Of a stretch of DNA of 64,000 bases, positions 48,284 through 58,400 are shown piece by piece. This DNA is from an uncultured Saprospiraceae bacterium (GTDB lineage Bacteria > Bacteroidota > Bacteroidia > Chitinophagales > Saprospiraceae). The first letter of the stretch is position 1. Every line of letters begins with the position of its first letter. The stretch lies in contig CALSOU010000002.1 of the NCBI GenBank assembly GCA_943788055.1, positions 124,001 through 188,000 on the forward strand, read 5' to 3'. Below the pieces are notes generated by a model. That model saw only the letters and a program-made list of their open reading frames with translations, had not been told where the DNA came from and did no database searches. The translations under genes and the position numbers were made by a program.

Positions 48284-50797
48284 ATGAAAGTAAGTAATAT
48301 AATCTCTATTTTTTTTATAAGCATTTTGATGAGTACATTAGCTTTCTCTCAAGCACCAGAGAAATGGACAAGCGCTGAAATTCAAGATCGAATTAAAAAG
48401 CTAAATTTCCTTGGAAGTGTACTATATGTTGCCGCACATCCTGACGATGAGAATACTAGACTAATTTCCTTTATGGCTAATGAGAAGAAAGCAGAAACTG
48501 CTTACCTCTCACTCACTAGAGGTGATGGTGGACAAAATCTAATAGGAACTGAGATAAGAGAATTATTGGGCGTACTTCGGACGCAAGAACTACTTGCCGC
48601 GAGGAGGATCGATGGTGGAAAGCAGTTTTTTACCAGAGCCAATGACTTCGGTTACAGTAAACACCCTGATGAAACATTTGAAATATGGAACAAAGAAGAA
48701 GTGCTTTCCGATGTAGTAATGACAATCCGTAAGTTTCAGCCAGACATAATAGTCAATAGATTTGATCATAGAAGTCCAGGCAGAACGCACGGTCACCATA
48801 CTGGTTCGGCGATGCTTGGATTAGAAGCCTTCGGTATGAGTGGTGATGCAGCTGTTTATCCAGAACATTTGGATGTTTACGAACCTCACCAACCTGAGCG
48901 TATATTCTTTAACACAAGCTGGTGGTTTTATGGAAGTAGAGAGAACTTTAAAAAAGCGGACAAAACTAATATGTATACTGCTGACATAGGTGTTTACTAT
49001 CCTCTAAAAGGTAAATCAAATACTGAAATAGCAGCAGAATCTAGATCAATGCATAAATGTCAAGGATTTGGATCTACAGGAAGTCGCGGTGAACAAAGCG
49101 AGTATCTAGAATTTTTGGATGGTTCAAAACCAACAGCGAAAGATGACGTTTTCTCGGGTATTAACACAAGTTGGACGCGCCTAAAAGGTGGGGCACCAAT
49201 TGGAGAATTAGTTTCCCTTGTCGAACGTACATTTGATCCTACAGCTCCTTATAATTCTGTGGATGTTTTAGTTGAAATTTATGACGAAATTAGCAAGTTA
49301 GAGGATAGCGTTTGGAAACAGCGAAAATTGGAAGAAACGAAGGAATTGATTCTAGCTTGTAGCGGATTCTATTTGGACGTACATACACGAGATAGATCGG
49401 CAACACCTGGTGACACCGTAGATATTGAGTTTGAAATTATAAATAGAAGTCCAGTAAACATGGAGCTCAAGGGGGTTGAAGCTAATCTTACCAATTTCAA
49501 CCCGACTTTCGATGTAAGTCTAGAGAATAACAATAACAATATCTTTCGATCAGAAGTAGTTGTGCCAAAGGACATGGAATACAGCACTTCATATTGGTTA
49601 AGAAAAGATGGGACATTAGGAATGTATGCGGTCGAGGACAAGTCACTTATTGGTGTACCTCAAACGCCCGATCCAATAGTCTTTGATTTTAATCTACATG
49701 TAAATAATATGAGCATTCTAGTTTCTAGACCACTTGTATTCAAAAAAAGAGATCCGGTCAAAGGTGAGGTATATGATCCTTTCGAGGTATTACCAGCAGG
49801 TTTTGCAGAGTCTAAAGATGAGACTGTAATTTTCAAACCTGGCCAAACCCGCACTATCCGAGTAGAAGTGACAGCTGGTAGGGATAATCTAAACGGAGTT
49901 CTAATACCCTGCGGTGATGAAAAATGGAAATTGAGCCCTGAGCGAATTCCCTTTGAGCTAGAATCAAAAAATGAAAAAGCGTATTTCGATGTTACGGTAA
50001 CTGCACCGGACAAACAAGACATTTCCAAAATGGCTTACATTGTTGAAATAGATGGCGAGTCATTTACTGACAAACTAGTGACGATTCAATATGACCATAT
50101 TCCAACTCAGCAGGTCGTTCAAGACAATAACTTCAATGCGATTTGCATTGACATTAAATCAGTTGGAAATAAGGTGGCGTATATTATGGGAGCGGGAGAC
50201 AAGATTCCTGATGCCTTGCGAGCGATAGGTTATCAGGTTGATGAATTGTCTGAAGCGGATATTCGCAGCGAAGTTCTAAATAAGTATCAATCTGTTATTG
50301 TAGGAATTCGAGCATACAATACAATCGACAATATGAAATTTCACCACAAAGTTTTGATGGACTTTGTAAAGCAAGGTGGAAATGTAGTAATACAGTATAA
50401 TACAAGTAGAGGGTTAAAGTCTGATGATTTGGGACCCTACCCTTTGAAGTTAAGCAGAGGGCGAGTAACTGACGAAACAGCACCTGTTAAAATTATTGCT
50501 CCCGATCATCCGATTGTAAATTACCCAAACAAAATTACATCAGCTGATTTTGATGGCTGGGTGCAAGAGCGTGGATTATATTTTCCAAGTGAGTGGGATG
50601 ATGCATATACGCCGATTCTGCAATCAAATGACCCTGGAGAAGAAGCTCTTTCGGGTGGGCTATTAGTAGCCAAATATGGAAATGGCCATTTTGTATATAC
50701 AGGATACTCTTTCTTTAGAGAACTTCCAGCTGGTGTTCCAGGAGCATATCGTCTTTTCGCTAATCTGATCTCGTATGGTCAACAAAACCGTCCATAA
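48284..50797 (+). CDS. Secreted PIG-L/LmbE family deacetylase, large form
   Basis: Signal peptide; VLYVAAHPDDENTRLISFMANEKKAETAYLSLTRGDGGQNLIG; HHTGSAMLG; long C-terminal extension. Confidence 0.9.
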   Translation: MKVSNIISIFFISILMSTLAFSQAPEKWTSAEIQDRIKKLNFLGSVLYVAAHPDDENTRLISFMANEKKAETAYLSLTRGDGGQNLIGTEIRELLGVLRTQELLAARRIDGGKQFFTRANDFGYSKHPDETFEIWNKEEVLSDVVMTIRKFQPDIIVNRFDHRSPGRTHGHHTGSAMLGLEAFGMSGDAAVYPEHLDVYEPHQPERIFFNTSWWFYGSRENFKKADKTNMYTADIGVYYPLKGKSNTEIAAESRSMHKCQGFGSTGSRGEQSEYLEFLDGSKPTAKDDVFSGINTSWTRLKGGAPIGELVSLVERTFDPTAPYNSVDVLVEIYDEISKLEDSVWKQRKLEETKELILACSGFYLDVHTRDRSATPGDTVDIEFEIINRSPVNMELKGVEANLTNFNPTFDVSLENNNNNIFRSEVVVPKDMEYSTSYWLRKDGTLGMYAVEDKSLIGVPQTPDPIVFDFNLHVNNMSILVSRPLVFKKRDPVKGEVYDPFEVLPAGFAESKDETVIFKPGQTRTIRVEVTAGRDNLNGVLIPCGDEKWKLSPERIPFELESKNEKAYFDVTVTAPDKQDISKMAYIVEIDGESFTDKLVTIQYDHIPTQQVVQDNNFNAICIDIKSVGNKVAYIMGAGDKIPDALRAIGYQVDELSEADIRSEVLNKYQSVIVGIRAYNTIDNMKFHHKVLMDFVKQGGNVVIQYNTSRGLKSDDLGPYPLKLSRGRVTDETAPVKIIAPDHPIVNYPNKITSADFDGWVQERGLYFPSEWDDAYTPILQSNDPGEEALSGGLLVAKYGNGHFVYTGYSFFRELPAGVPGAYRLFANLISYGQQNRP

Positions 50798-50913
50798 TGG
50801 AAAACGAAAAACCTCCAATTCTGGGTAACTGGCGGAATATGTATACCGCTGTTCTAATCATTCACTTATTAGTGATTCTTCTATTCACTTATATCACTTA
50901 TATCTATCGCTAA
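50797..50913 (+). CDS. 38-aa single-TM micro-ORF between PIG-L deacetylase and SSS symporter
   Basis: MENEKPPILGNWRNMYTAVLIIHLLVILLFTYITYIYR*; TAATG start/stop overlaps with both neighbours; below the ORF-track cutoff. Confidence 0.72.
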   Translation: MENEKPPILGNWRNMYTAVLIIHLLVILLFTYITYIYR

Positions 50914-52646
50914 TGCATCCTATTGATTGGATTATTCTTTTTGTGATTTTAGCCCTCATTGTAGGTTATGGCATCTACAAGACGCGTGATATCAATGGAT
51001 CAGAATCCTACTTCATCGGTAATCGTGACCTTAAATGGTGGACGATAGGTCTTTCTGTTATGGCTACTCAAGCTAGTGCAATTACCTTTCTATCAACACC
51101 AGGACAGGCTTTTGACGACGGAATGCGATTTGCTCAATTCTACATTGGTCTTCCGATAGCGATGGTCATCTTGTGTATATTCGTATTACCGCAATACTAC
51201 AGGACCAAGGTAGTTACCGCATATGAGTTTTTGGAAAAGCGCTTTGACGTGAAAACACGAACCTTAACTGCACTACTATTTCTTATTCAGCGAGGATTAG
51301 CTGCTGGATTGACAATATTTGCTCCATCAATCATTTTATCCAGTATTTTGGGATGGAACCTCCAACTTACAACCACAATAATCGGCGTACTCGTGATCTT
51401 GTATACTGTATCAGGTGGAGCGGTTGCCGTGTCTCAGACACAGAAACAGCAAATGATTGTCATTCTCAGTGGTATGTTTATAGCATTTTTGGTGATCGTT
51501 TACAAGTTACCCCCAGATATATCATTTTCAGACACGGTATCTGTTGCAGGTAAAATGGGTAAGCTTAATGTGATCGATTGGAATTTTGATTTATCCAATA
51601 AGTACAATGTTTGGTCCGGGATACTAGGTGGTACGTTTCTATTCTTGAGTTACTTTGGGACAGACCAATCACAAGTTCAAAGGTATTTATCAGGTAAGAG
51701 TCTAACGGAGAGTCGTCTAGGGCTTCTATTCAATGGTATTTTCAAAGTTCCTATGCAAATGAGTATTCTCTTTGTTGGGATTATGGTTTTCATGTTTTAT
51801 CAGTTTAATCCTGCACCACTGCACTTTAACAAAGCCAATGTGATTACCATTCAGGAATCTCCATTTGCTGCCGATTACGCTAGTCTTGAAACTGAACTAA
51901 GTGCAGTTCACGAAGCAAAGTCTACGGCTATATATGACCTCGTCGACGTATTACACAGTGATGATGAAAATTCGATCGCTGTCGAACAAGGCAAAATACA
52001 AAATCTGATGATTCAAGAGCGAGAACTTCGTTCTCGAGCTGAAGAAATCATTGAAACCTATAGTGAAACTGCGGAGGTAAAACTCGACACAGAGGATACC
52101 GACTATGTGTTCATCAATTTCGTGACGGAAAACCTTCCAATTGGACTAGTTGGACTTCTTCTAGCTGTTATTTTTGCAGCAGCTATGTCTTCTACTTCAG
52201 CAGAATTGAACGCACTTGCTACAACCACTGCCGTAGATATTTATAAAAGATTAATCAAGTCTGATGGAAATGATGCTCATTATCTGAAGACCGCAAAAAT
52301 TTTTACTGCACTTTGGGGTGGACTTGCACTGCTGTTTGCCAGCTATGCATCATTATTTGAGAATCTTATTGAGGCTGTCAACATCATTGGTTCACTATTC
52401 TATGGTGTAATTCTTGGAGTATTTGCAATAGCATTTTTCTTTAAATCAATCAGAGGTAATGCTGTCTTTATCGCCGCCATTATTTCTGAACTTGTAATAC
52501 TTGGACTCTTCGTTCTGAAAGGCTACGGATACATAGACCTAGCCTATTTATGGTTAAATGCCATTGGATGTCTTTTAGTCATCATAATAGCAAGTACATA
52601 TCAGTTTATTATACCTCAGCCTGAAAAGTTAGTTGAAAATGGATAG
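50913..52646 (+). CDS. Sodium:solute symporter (SSS family)
   Basis: ESYFIGNRDLKWWTIGLSVMATQASAITFLSTPGQAFDDG; FLSYFGTDQSQVQRYLSGKSLTES; AAMSSTSAELNALATTTAVDIYKR. Confidence 0.95.
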   Translation: MHPIDWIILFVILALIVGYGIYKTRDINGSESYFIGNRDLKWWTIGLSVMATQASAITFLSTPGQAFDDGMRFAQFYIGLPIAMVILCIFVLPQYYRTKVVTAYEFLEKRFDVKTRTLTALLFLIQRGLAAGLTIFAPSIILSSILGWNLQLTTTIIGVLVILYTVSGGAVAVSQTQKQQMIVILSGMFIAFLVIVYKLPPDISFSDTVSVAGKMGKLNVIDWNFDLSNKYNVWSGILGGTFLFLSYFGTDQSQVQRYLSGKSLTESRLGLLFNGIFKVPMQMSILFVGIMVFMFYQFNPAPLHFNKANVITIQESPFAADYASLETELSAVHEAKSTAIYDLVDVLHSDDENSIAVEQGKIQNLMIQERELRSRAEEIIETYSETAEVKLDTEDTDYVFINFVTENLPIGLVGLLLAVIFAAAMSSTSAELNALATTTAVDIYKRLIKSDGNDAHYLKTAKIFTALWGGLALLFASYASLFENLIEAVNIIGSLFYGVILGVFAIAFFFKSIRGNAVFIAAIISELVILGLFVLKGYGYIDLAYLWLNAIGCLLVIIIASTYQFIIPQPEKLVENG

Positions 52647-53049
52647 CATATTATGGAACCTTTATACTTACGCGAGCATAGGATTGGTAGGATTAATATG
52701 GACGATACAGATGGTGCATTATCCAAGCTTTCGCTTTGTAGACGAGAAACAATGGGAGCGTTTCCATGGGTACCATACCTTTAGTATCAGTATTATTGTA
52801 ATGCCGCCTATGCTGGTAGAAATGGTTTTAAGTCTTTATTTCGCTTTCTTTCATCCAGGATGGATCACTTATACATGTTTAGCCATCGTGATTGCTATAT
52901 GGATCAATACATTCTTTCAGGCAGTTCCATTGCATAATAAATTGCAAAAGAAGATGGACTTTGCCATTATTAAGAAACTTGTTCAAGTTAATTGGATCAG
53001 GACCTTTTTATGGAGCATCAAGGCTGTGTTAGTGCTTATCGCCTTTTAA
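52639..53049 (+). CDS. Membrane protein of unknown function
   Basis: Multi-TM; start MDSILWNLYTYASIGLVGLIWTIQMVHYPSF overlaps the end of the symporter gene. Confidence 0.75.
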   Translation: MDSILWNLYTYASIGLVGLIWTIQMVHYPSFRFVDEKQWERFHGYHTFSISIIVMPPMLVEMVLSLYFAFFHPGWITYTCLAIVIAIWINTFFQAVPLHNKLQKKMDFAIIKKLVQVNWIRTFLWSIKAVLVLIAF

Positions 53050-53161
53050 GTACCATCATCACTGCTAGAAACTACCTTAGTACCTTGACCAAAAAGTGTG
53101 AAACCAAACAAAAAAGAAAAGGATGCAACAGGAAATCTTTGACATGCTCATTCCCAAAAAT

Positions 53162-53193
53162 AAAAAAACCGACTGGGATCTCACTCCAGTCGG
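53162..53193 (-). terminator. Rho-independent terminator for 53222-53722
   Basis: Minus strand CCGACTGG-N9-CCAGTCGG followed by a T7 tract. Confidence 0.85.
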
Positions 53194-53221
53194 CTATCGT
53201 TACTCGTGATATTTTAAGACC

Positions 53222-53722
53222 TTAGTCGAAAAAGCCTTTATCACACGTTCCAATAAAACTCAATCTATCTTCATAACTAAAAAAATAGTTGTTATTACTT
53301 ATATCATATTGCATAGGAGGAGCACCATTCGGTGTCGTCATCTTTTCGTTTACAAAATAATCGAAAGCAATCTCGTTAAAACACTCTTCAAAAACACTAT
53401 CGAAAGTGATAAGTGTTGCCATTTTAGAAGTAGGAGTGTTTAGAATATTTCCTGAAAAATTCCCGGCAAAATATACACCATTTTCGGTGTAGTCGAAAGA
53501 GCTTGAATTGGTCTCAAAGACCAATCTTTTGGAAAGATTATCAACACAGAAGGCATCATTAACCGCTTCAGTAACTGAAGTATTTCCGTAAATACTTGAA
53601 TGTACCCGAAGATCGTACATTGAAGATCTTTGCGTTCCAATATCTGCAGAGCATTGACACTGTCCATGATATATATGAAGTGTATATATCGAAATTAAAG
53701 TTGAAGACAATAAAGACTTCAT
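53222..53722 (-). CDS. Secreted hypothetical protein
   Basis: 166-codon ORF with N-terminal signal-like segment and several Cys; own terminator downstream. Confidence 0.65.
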   Translation of the reverse strand: MKSLLSSTLISIYTLHIYHGQCQCSADIGTQRSSMYDLRVHSSIYGNTSVTEAVNDAFCVDNLSKRLVFETNSSSFDYTENGVYFAGNFSGNILNTPTSKMATLITFDSVFEECFNEIAFDYFVNEKMTTPNGAPPMQYDISNNNYFFSYEDRLSFIGTCDKGFFD

Positions 53723-54065
53723 GTAAATGTAGTTTTCTAGTTTGATTATAGTTCTACATCCATTCGCAAGTCAAAAGCAGATAAATCGATAGCTAACTTT
53801 CAATTACGACCTAATTCTATGAATTATACCAATTTTTAAAATCTAAAAATAATAGCCGGCAACTGACTAATTATCAGCAAATTAAAAGTCTTGGTATACG
53901 TTGGTTTAACATTCTGCTTGTAAATATATAATTATATTTAATATGTAGTACATATTAAATAAATATTTTATATATTTTTTGTCAAATAGTATTATTACTC
54001 ATGTTGTACAGTAATACTAGAATCAAAACAGAATATCAATTAGTCATTTATTTTATACTATGCAC

Positions 54066-54103
54066 AAAAAAAGGGACCCTTCGTTTGAAGACTCCCTTTT
54101 TTT
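54066..54103. terminator. Terminator hairpin with A/T tracts on both sides
   Basis: AAAAAAAGGGA...TCCCTTTTTTT; follows the DUF2911 gene on the minus strand. Confidence 0.75.
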
Positions 54104-54121
54104 AAATAAACAATAATTTGC

Positions 54122-54970
54122 CTATTTCATTTTCTTCCATTCTGCAATGGACTTCTCATTCATTCTTATATAAGCATCATAATTCGCTGCTTTAGCAAGC
54201 TCTAAAGATCTCTCAGCTGCCTTAATTGCTTCTTCGTAGTTATCCATTTCTGCAAGAATCAAAGCCTTTCTTCTCACTGTCCAAAACTTTTCATAGTCCA
54301 TAGAGATTGCCTTATTAACATACTCTAGCGCAGTTGCCAAATTTTCTTTTTCATCAAGATAAAAACCAGCAGCATCGTAGTAGTCGCGATTACTTGGACC
54401 GGCCATTACCTTGTCAATACTCTTTTGTACAATTTCCTTTGTTGGTACAACGATTGGAAATGAAACCATCGTGTTTTCCCATACTAATTGAAAATCAGCA
54501 CTATTGTTGGTAATGCTTCCAATGTTCAACATCATAGTTTCCATCGTAATTGGCAATTTCATTGACTTAGCCATTACTTTAGCTGCTACTTTCGTATCAT
54601 CCCATGCTCCTGGAGTTCCGTTGTTGTTTGTATCAGTATAGAAATAAACTTCCCACTCATTAGCCATTGGCTTTGTAAACAATGCATATGTACCAGCCTT
54701 AAGATCTTCACCACCTACTGTTACGTCCGTAGAGAACTCTATAGTAGTATTTCTGTTAGCACCAGTTCTCCATAAAGTATTTATCGGAACAAGATCTCCA
54801 AAAATAGTACGACCTTTCATTGAAGGACGAGAATATTTAATAATTACATCCGTCAAACCAACTTGTTGTTCTAACTCAGCGCTAGGGCTTGGTTGTGGAG
54901 TGTTTAGTTGAGCAGTCATGCTTCCCGTTCCTAAGAAAGCAACGATTAGTGTTAGTATAAAACTTCTCAT
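54122..54970 (-). CDS. DUF2911 family secreted protein with C-terminal TPR-like part
   Basis: VTVGGEDLKAGTYALFTKPMANEWEVYFYTDTNNNGTPGAWDDTKVAAKV; GRTIFGDLVPINTLWRTGANRNTTIEFS. Confidence 0.9.
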   Translation of the reverse strand: MRSFILTLIVAFLGTGSMTAQLNTPQPSPSAELEQQVGLTDVIIKYSRPSMKGRTIFGDLVPINTLWRTGANRNTTIEFSTDVTVGGEDLKAGTYALFTKPMANEWEVYFYTDTNNNGTPGAWDDTKVAAKVMAKSMKLPITMETMMLNIGSITNNSADFQLVWENTMVSFPIVVPTKEIVQKSIDKVMAGPSNRDYYDAAGFYLDEKENLATALEYVNKAISMDYEKFWTVRRKALILAEMDNYEEAIKAAERSLELAKAANYDAYIRMNEKSIAEWKKMK

Positions 54971-55372
54971 TGAGTAATTGTTTGGTTAATAAATAAATCT
55001 AAATATTTTATGGCACGACCTAGAAAATTGAGGGTCAAACCGAAAAACTAAACGGCTTTATGGTTGATATGTTTAAAATATACGAGGGTATTATTCCTGT
55101 GAGAGAATTTCTAACTACCCTTTTTACTTAGCTATCCTTTGTAGCATTCCCATCATCAGAAATCAAACACTAAAGTTTTTTTACAAGTGTTAAAAACCAC
55201 AAATATAGTCTATATCTTGGTGCTAATAATACATCGTTTTTATCAACGTCACCAACAAACTCTTTTCAAAAGTCATAGTTGTACTGTACTAAAGATAAAT
55301 TTCAGTTTTCACTTGTAATGAGCGTATAAGAATACTCAATTCCAGAGATTCCCTTCCGTCCCTCCCCAACAC

Positions 55373-55409
55373 AAAAAAACCCGTCTAAAATCTAACGATT
55401 CTAGACGGA
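55373..55409 (-). terminator. Rho-independent terminator of the 2083-aa gene
   Basis: CCGTCTA-N14-TAGACGG; T7 tract on the minus strand. Confidence 0.75.
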
Positions 55410-55471
55410 TCCCAAACAGTTTTTAAGTTTTCAAACTTACTACCAACTCCTGGTTGTAGTTTGTTTTATTA

Positions 55472-58400
55472 TTATTCCATCATAACCATACACTTAACTA
55501 ACTTACGGTTACCACTAGTGAATTCGTAAACAATGACTCCTGACTGCATTCCTATTTCAGATTTATAAACTTGCACTTCGTTATATCCTTTCGAAGCATA
55601 GCCTGTCAATTGAGTAAGTAGTTTTCCATCCATATCGAAAAATGATAGCATGTAGTCACCATCTTGAACCATTTCAAATGAAATCATAGTCTCATTTGAC
55701 CAAGGATTAGGAGCATTTTGATACAGTACAGCTTTTGCTTGTTGTAGTACATTAGTCTCATTACTGAATCTAAGCTCAGCTATTTCATACTTGTCCGTGT
55801 AAAACTCGTTGACACTTGGGCTAAGAGTAATCACATCAGCTGGAACTAAATTCTCATCTGATTTCACAACTAGCGTAAACAATAAGTCTCCAGATTTCAC
55901 ATCAATAACTGAAGGATTGACCCAGGAAATCTTCAGTTTACGTCCAAATTGACTTGTTCTAAATTCCGATTTATTCAAATCTATCGATCCAGGTAGAACA
56001 TCTACAATGCGCTTCTCAGAAATAATACTCATTTCCAATGCTTGCAATGCTTCAAAGTTTTCAGAGTAGACTGGAATTTCGACAAAGCCGCCAATTGATC
56101 TGGTTTTATTAGATTCTAGACTAAGCGAATGCGTTGATCTTGTTTGAATATTAAGCTCAGTTGGCCCTTCATCATCTGGTTGGTTAACAAAAGATCCATT
56201 AACATCTCCTACTTTAATACCTACGAAATCTTGAGTCACACCTTCACTTAGATTGGTGAAATCAGCAGTCTCTGGGAAATTAGTTATAAACGGATCCGTA
56301 ATATCCAAGAACTCGTAGTTTGAATCCACAAATCGGAAAGACGTATTATTATTAAAAACATCGGTCTCTCCTAAGATTAATTTCTGTAGATTTATTATAT
56401 CATTTCCACTTATTGACTCGGAGTGATCAACATCAGCTGCAATTAAGTCGTACGGCGATGTCAGTATGTTAACGTTCAATATATGATTTTGAATCATCAA
56501 TACATCTAATGTAGTTATGCCTTGCAATAGATTGCTATTGTTGTATGGCAGTATGGTCGCATTTGAAAACAGCGGTACTGAAGGGAACGCATAAAGTCCA
56601 CTACTTGCTACCGTAGTAGTTAGATTAACCATTCCTTCAAGACTTACTGTGGTACCTTCGACAATCTCTCCTTGTATTGTTTTAACATCACCTTCCACTA
56701 CTAGTCCCTGAGGAGCATTGTCACAGAAGTTATTTGGATCTAAAACAGTTACAAGTGCTGCAGAAGTACAAGTATTTCCGCTATTATCTGTTACTGTTAA
56801 TACGACAGAATTTACTCCGACATCATCACAATCAAATGTGTCAGAATCAATCGTATAACTGACAATCATACCACAATCGTCAAAACTGCCATTGTCAACA
56901 TCGAGAGCGTCAACTATAGCCAAGCCAGAAATTTCAATCATAACTGTAATATCTTGGACCTGACAGATTGGCGCCACTTGATCCGTTACATTTACAAAAC
57001 CCTCACAAGTCGAAGAATTCCCGCTGTCATCTGTAACTGTTAGTATCACTGTGTTCATTCCTATATCTCCACAGCCAAACACATTTGGCGTAATTGTAGT
57101 ACTTACAATTGTTCCACAAGCATCAGTGGATCCCGCGTCAACAAATGATGCAGGCACAGTTACATCTGTATTAGAAAATAGTGTAATATTCGCAGTTCCC
57201 GCATTACAAATAGGCGCTCCCGTATCATTAACTACTACAACCACACCACAAGTGCTAGCATTTCCGCACTCGTCAGTGAGAGTATAGGTAAGATCTGTAA
57301 TTCCAACAGGGTAAGAACCCGTGGCAGCACCTATGCTTGAGGTGGAGAATTGACTATCATTTGTTGTGACAACTCCAAAACTACAAGAGCTATCGAATGT
57401 TGGTAAGTCTACTGTGACAGGTGCGAAACAAGTTCCATCCATTGACATTGAAAATACAGTGTCAGGACAAGAAATTATTATTGGTTCAAAAGCATTTAAT
57501 TGCTTTATTGTTTGTACAAATGTATATTCCAAAGGCGGTAAAAAGCAATTGAACGTAACTAACCATGTTCGCTCGATATCTGCGCATGCATCACCATCTG
57601 AAGAAATATCAACATCAGTAAATGTCACGTCGAAATCTCCACAAACACATGGCTCAGTTACCTCTGCTTCACTAAAAATTGATTCTGGTTGCAAGTCAAC
57701 AACACAAAAATCAACTAGTAGATTTGTGTCTGGCCACACGATGCAATCTTCTGGTTTGGGACAGATGTCGACATCATTATTATCTTGAATGATTACTGTA
57801 GCAGTACCAGAGCTTTGCAACCCACTAATACTATCTGTGACATAAACCGTAACGATATTAATACCTAAATTGAAGCAGTCGAAAACTGCTACTGTACTAT
57901 CTCCTTCAGTATCATAACTAAGTGTAAATGGACTACCACAAGGTGTCTCACTATCACCACCAACCAATTCAACATCCAAAAAAGCCATTTCTGAGTCAAG
58001 AATATTATCTCCATCAGTATCAATTGGAGTTAGTTCAACCGCAAGATCTTGCAAATTGGCCAATGGAGGAGTACTATTAAATATTGTAAACATTTGCGTA
58101 CATACCGCTTCATTTCCACAAAGATCCTCAAACTCGTATACAATGCGGTGAGTGCCTAGCGGATAAAACCCTTCCACTAGAATAGTACCTCCAACTGATG
58201 TTTCAGTTTGATCAAATGAACCATCGTTGTTTATATCTATAAAGTATGAATTTCTAATATTTTCTGTAGCTGTGCAATCATCAGTTGCACTCGCTGTTAA
58301 ACTGATAAACCCTTCATCACAGTCAGCATTCAAAGAAGAACTGATAGAATCACATAAGCTTGTAATAACTGGATCAACGCTATTTGTCACAACGATAGTT

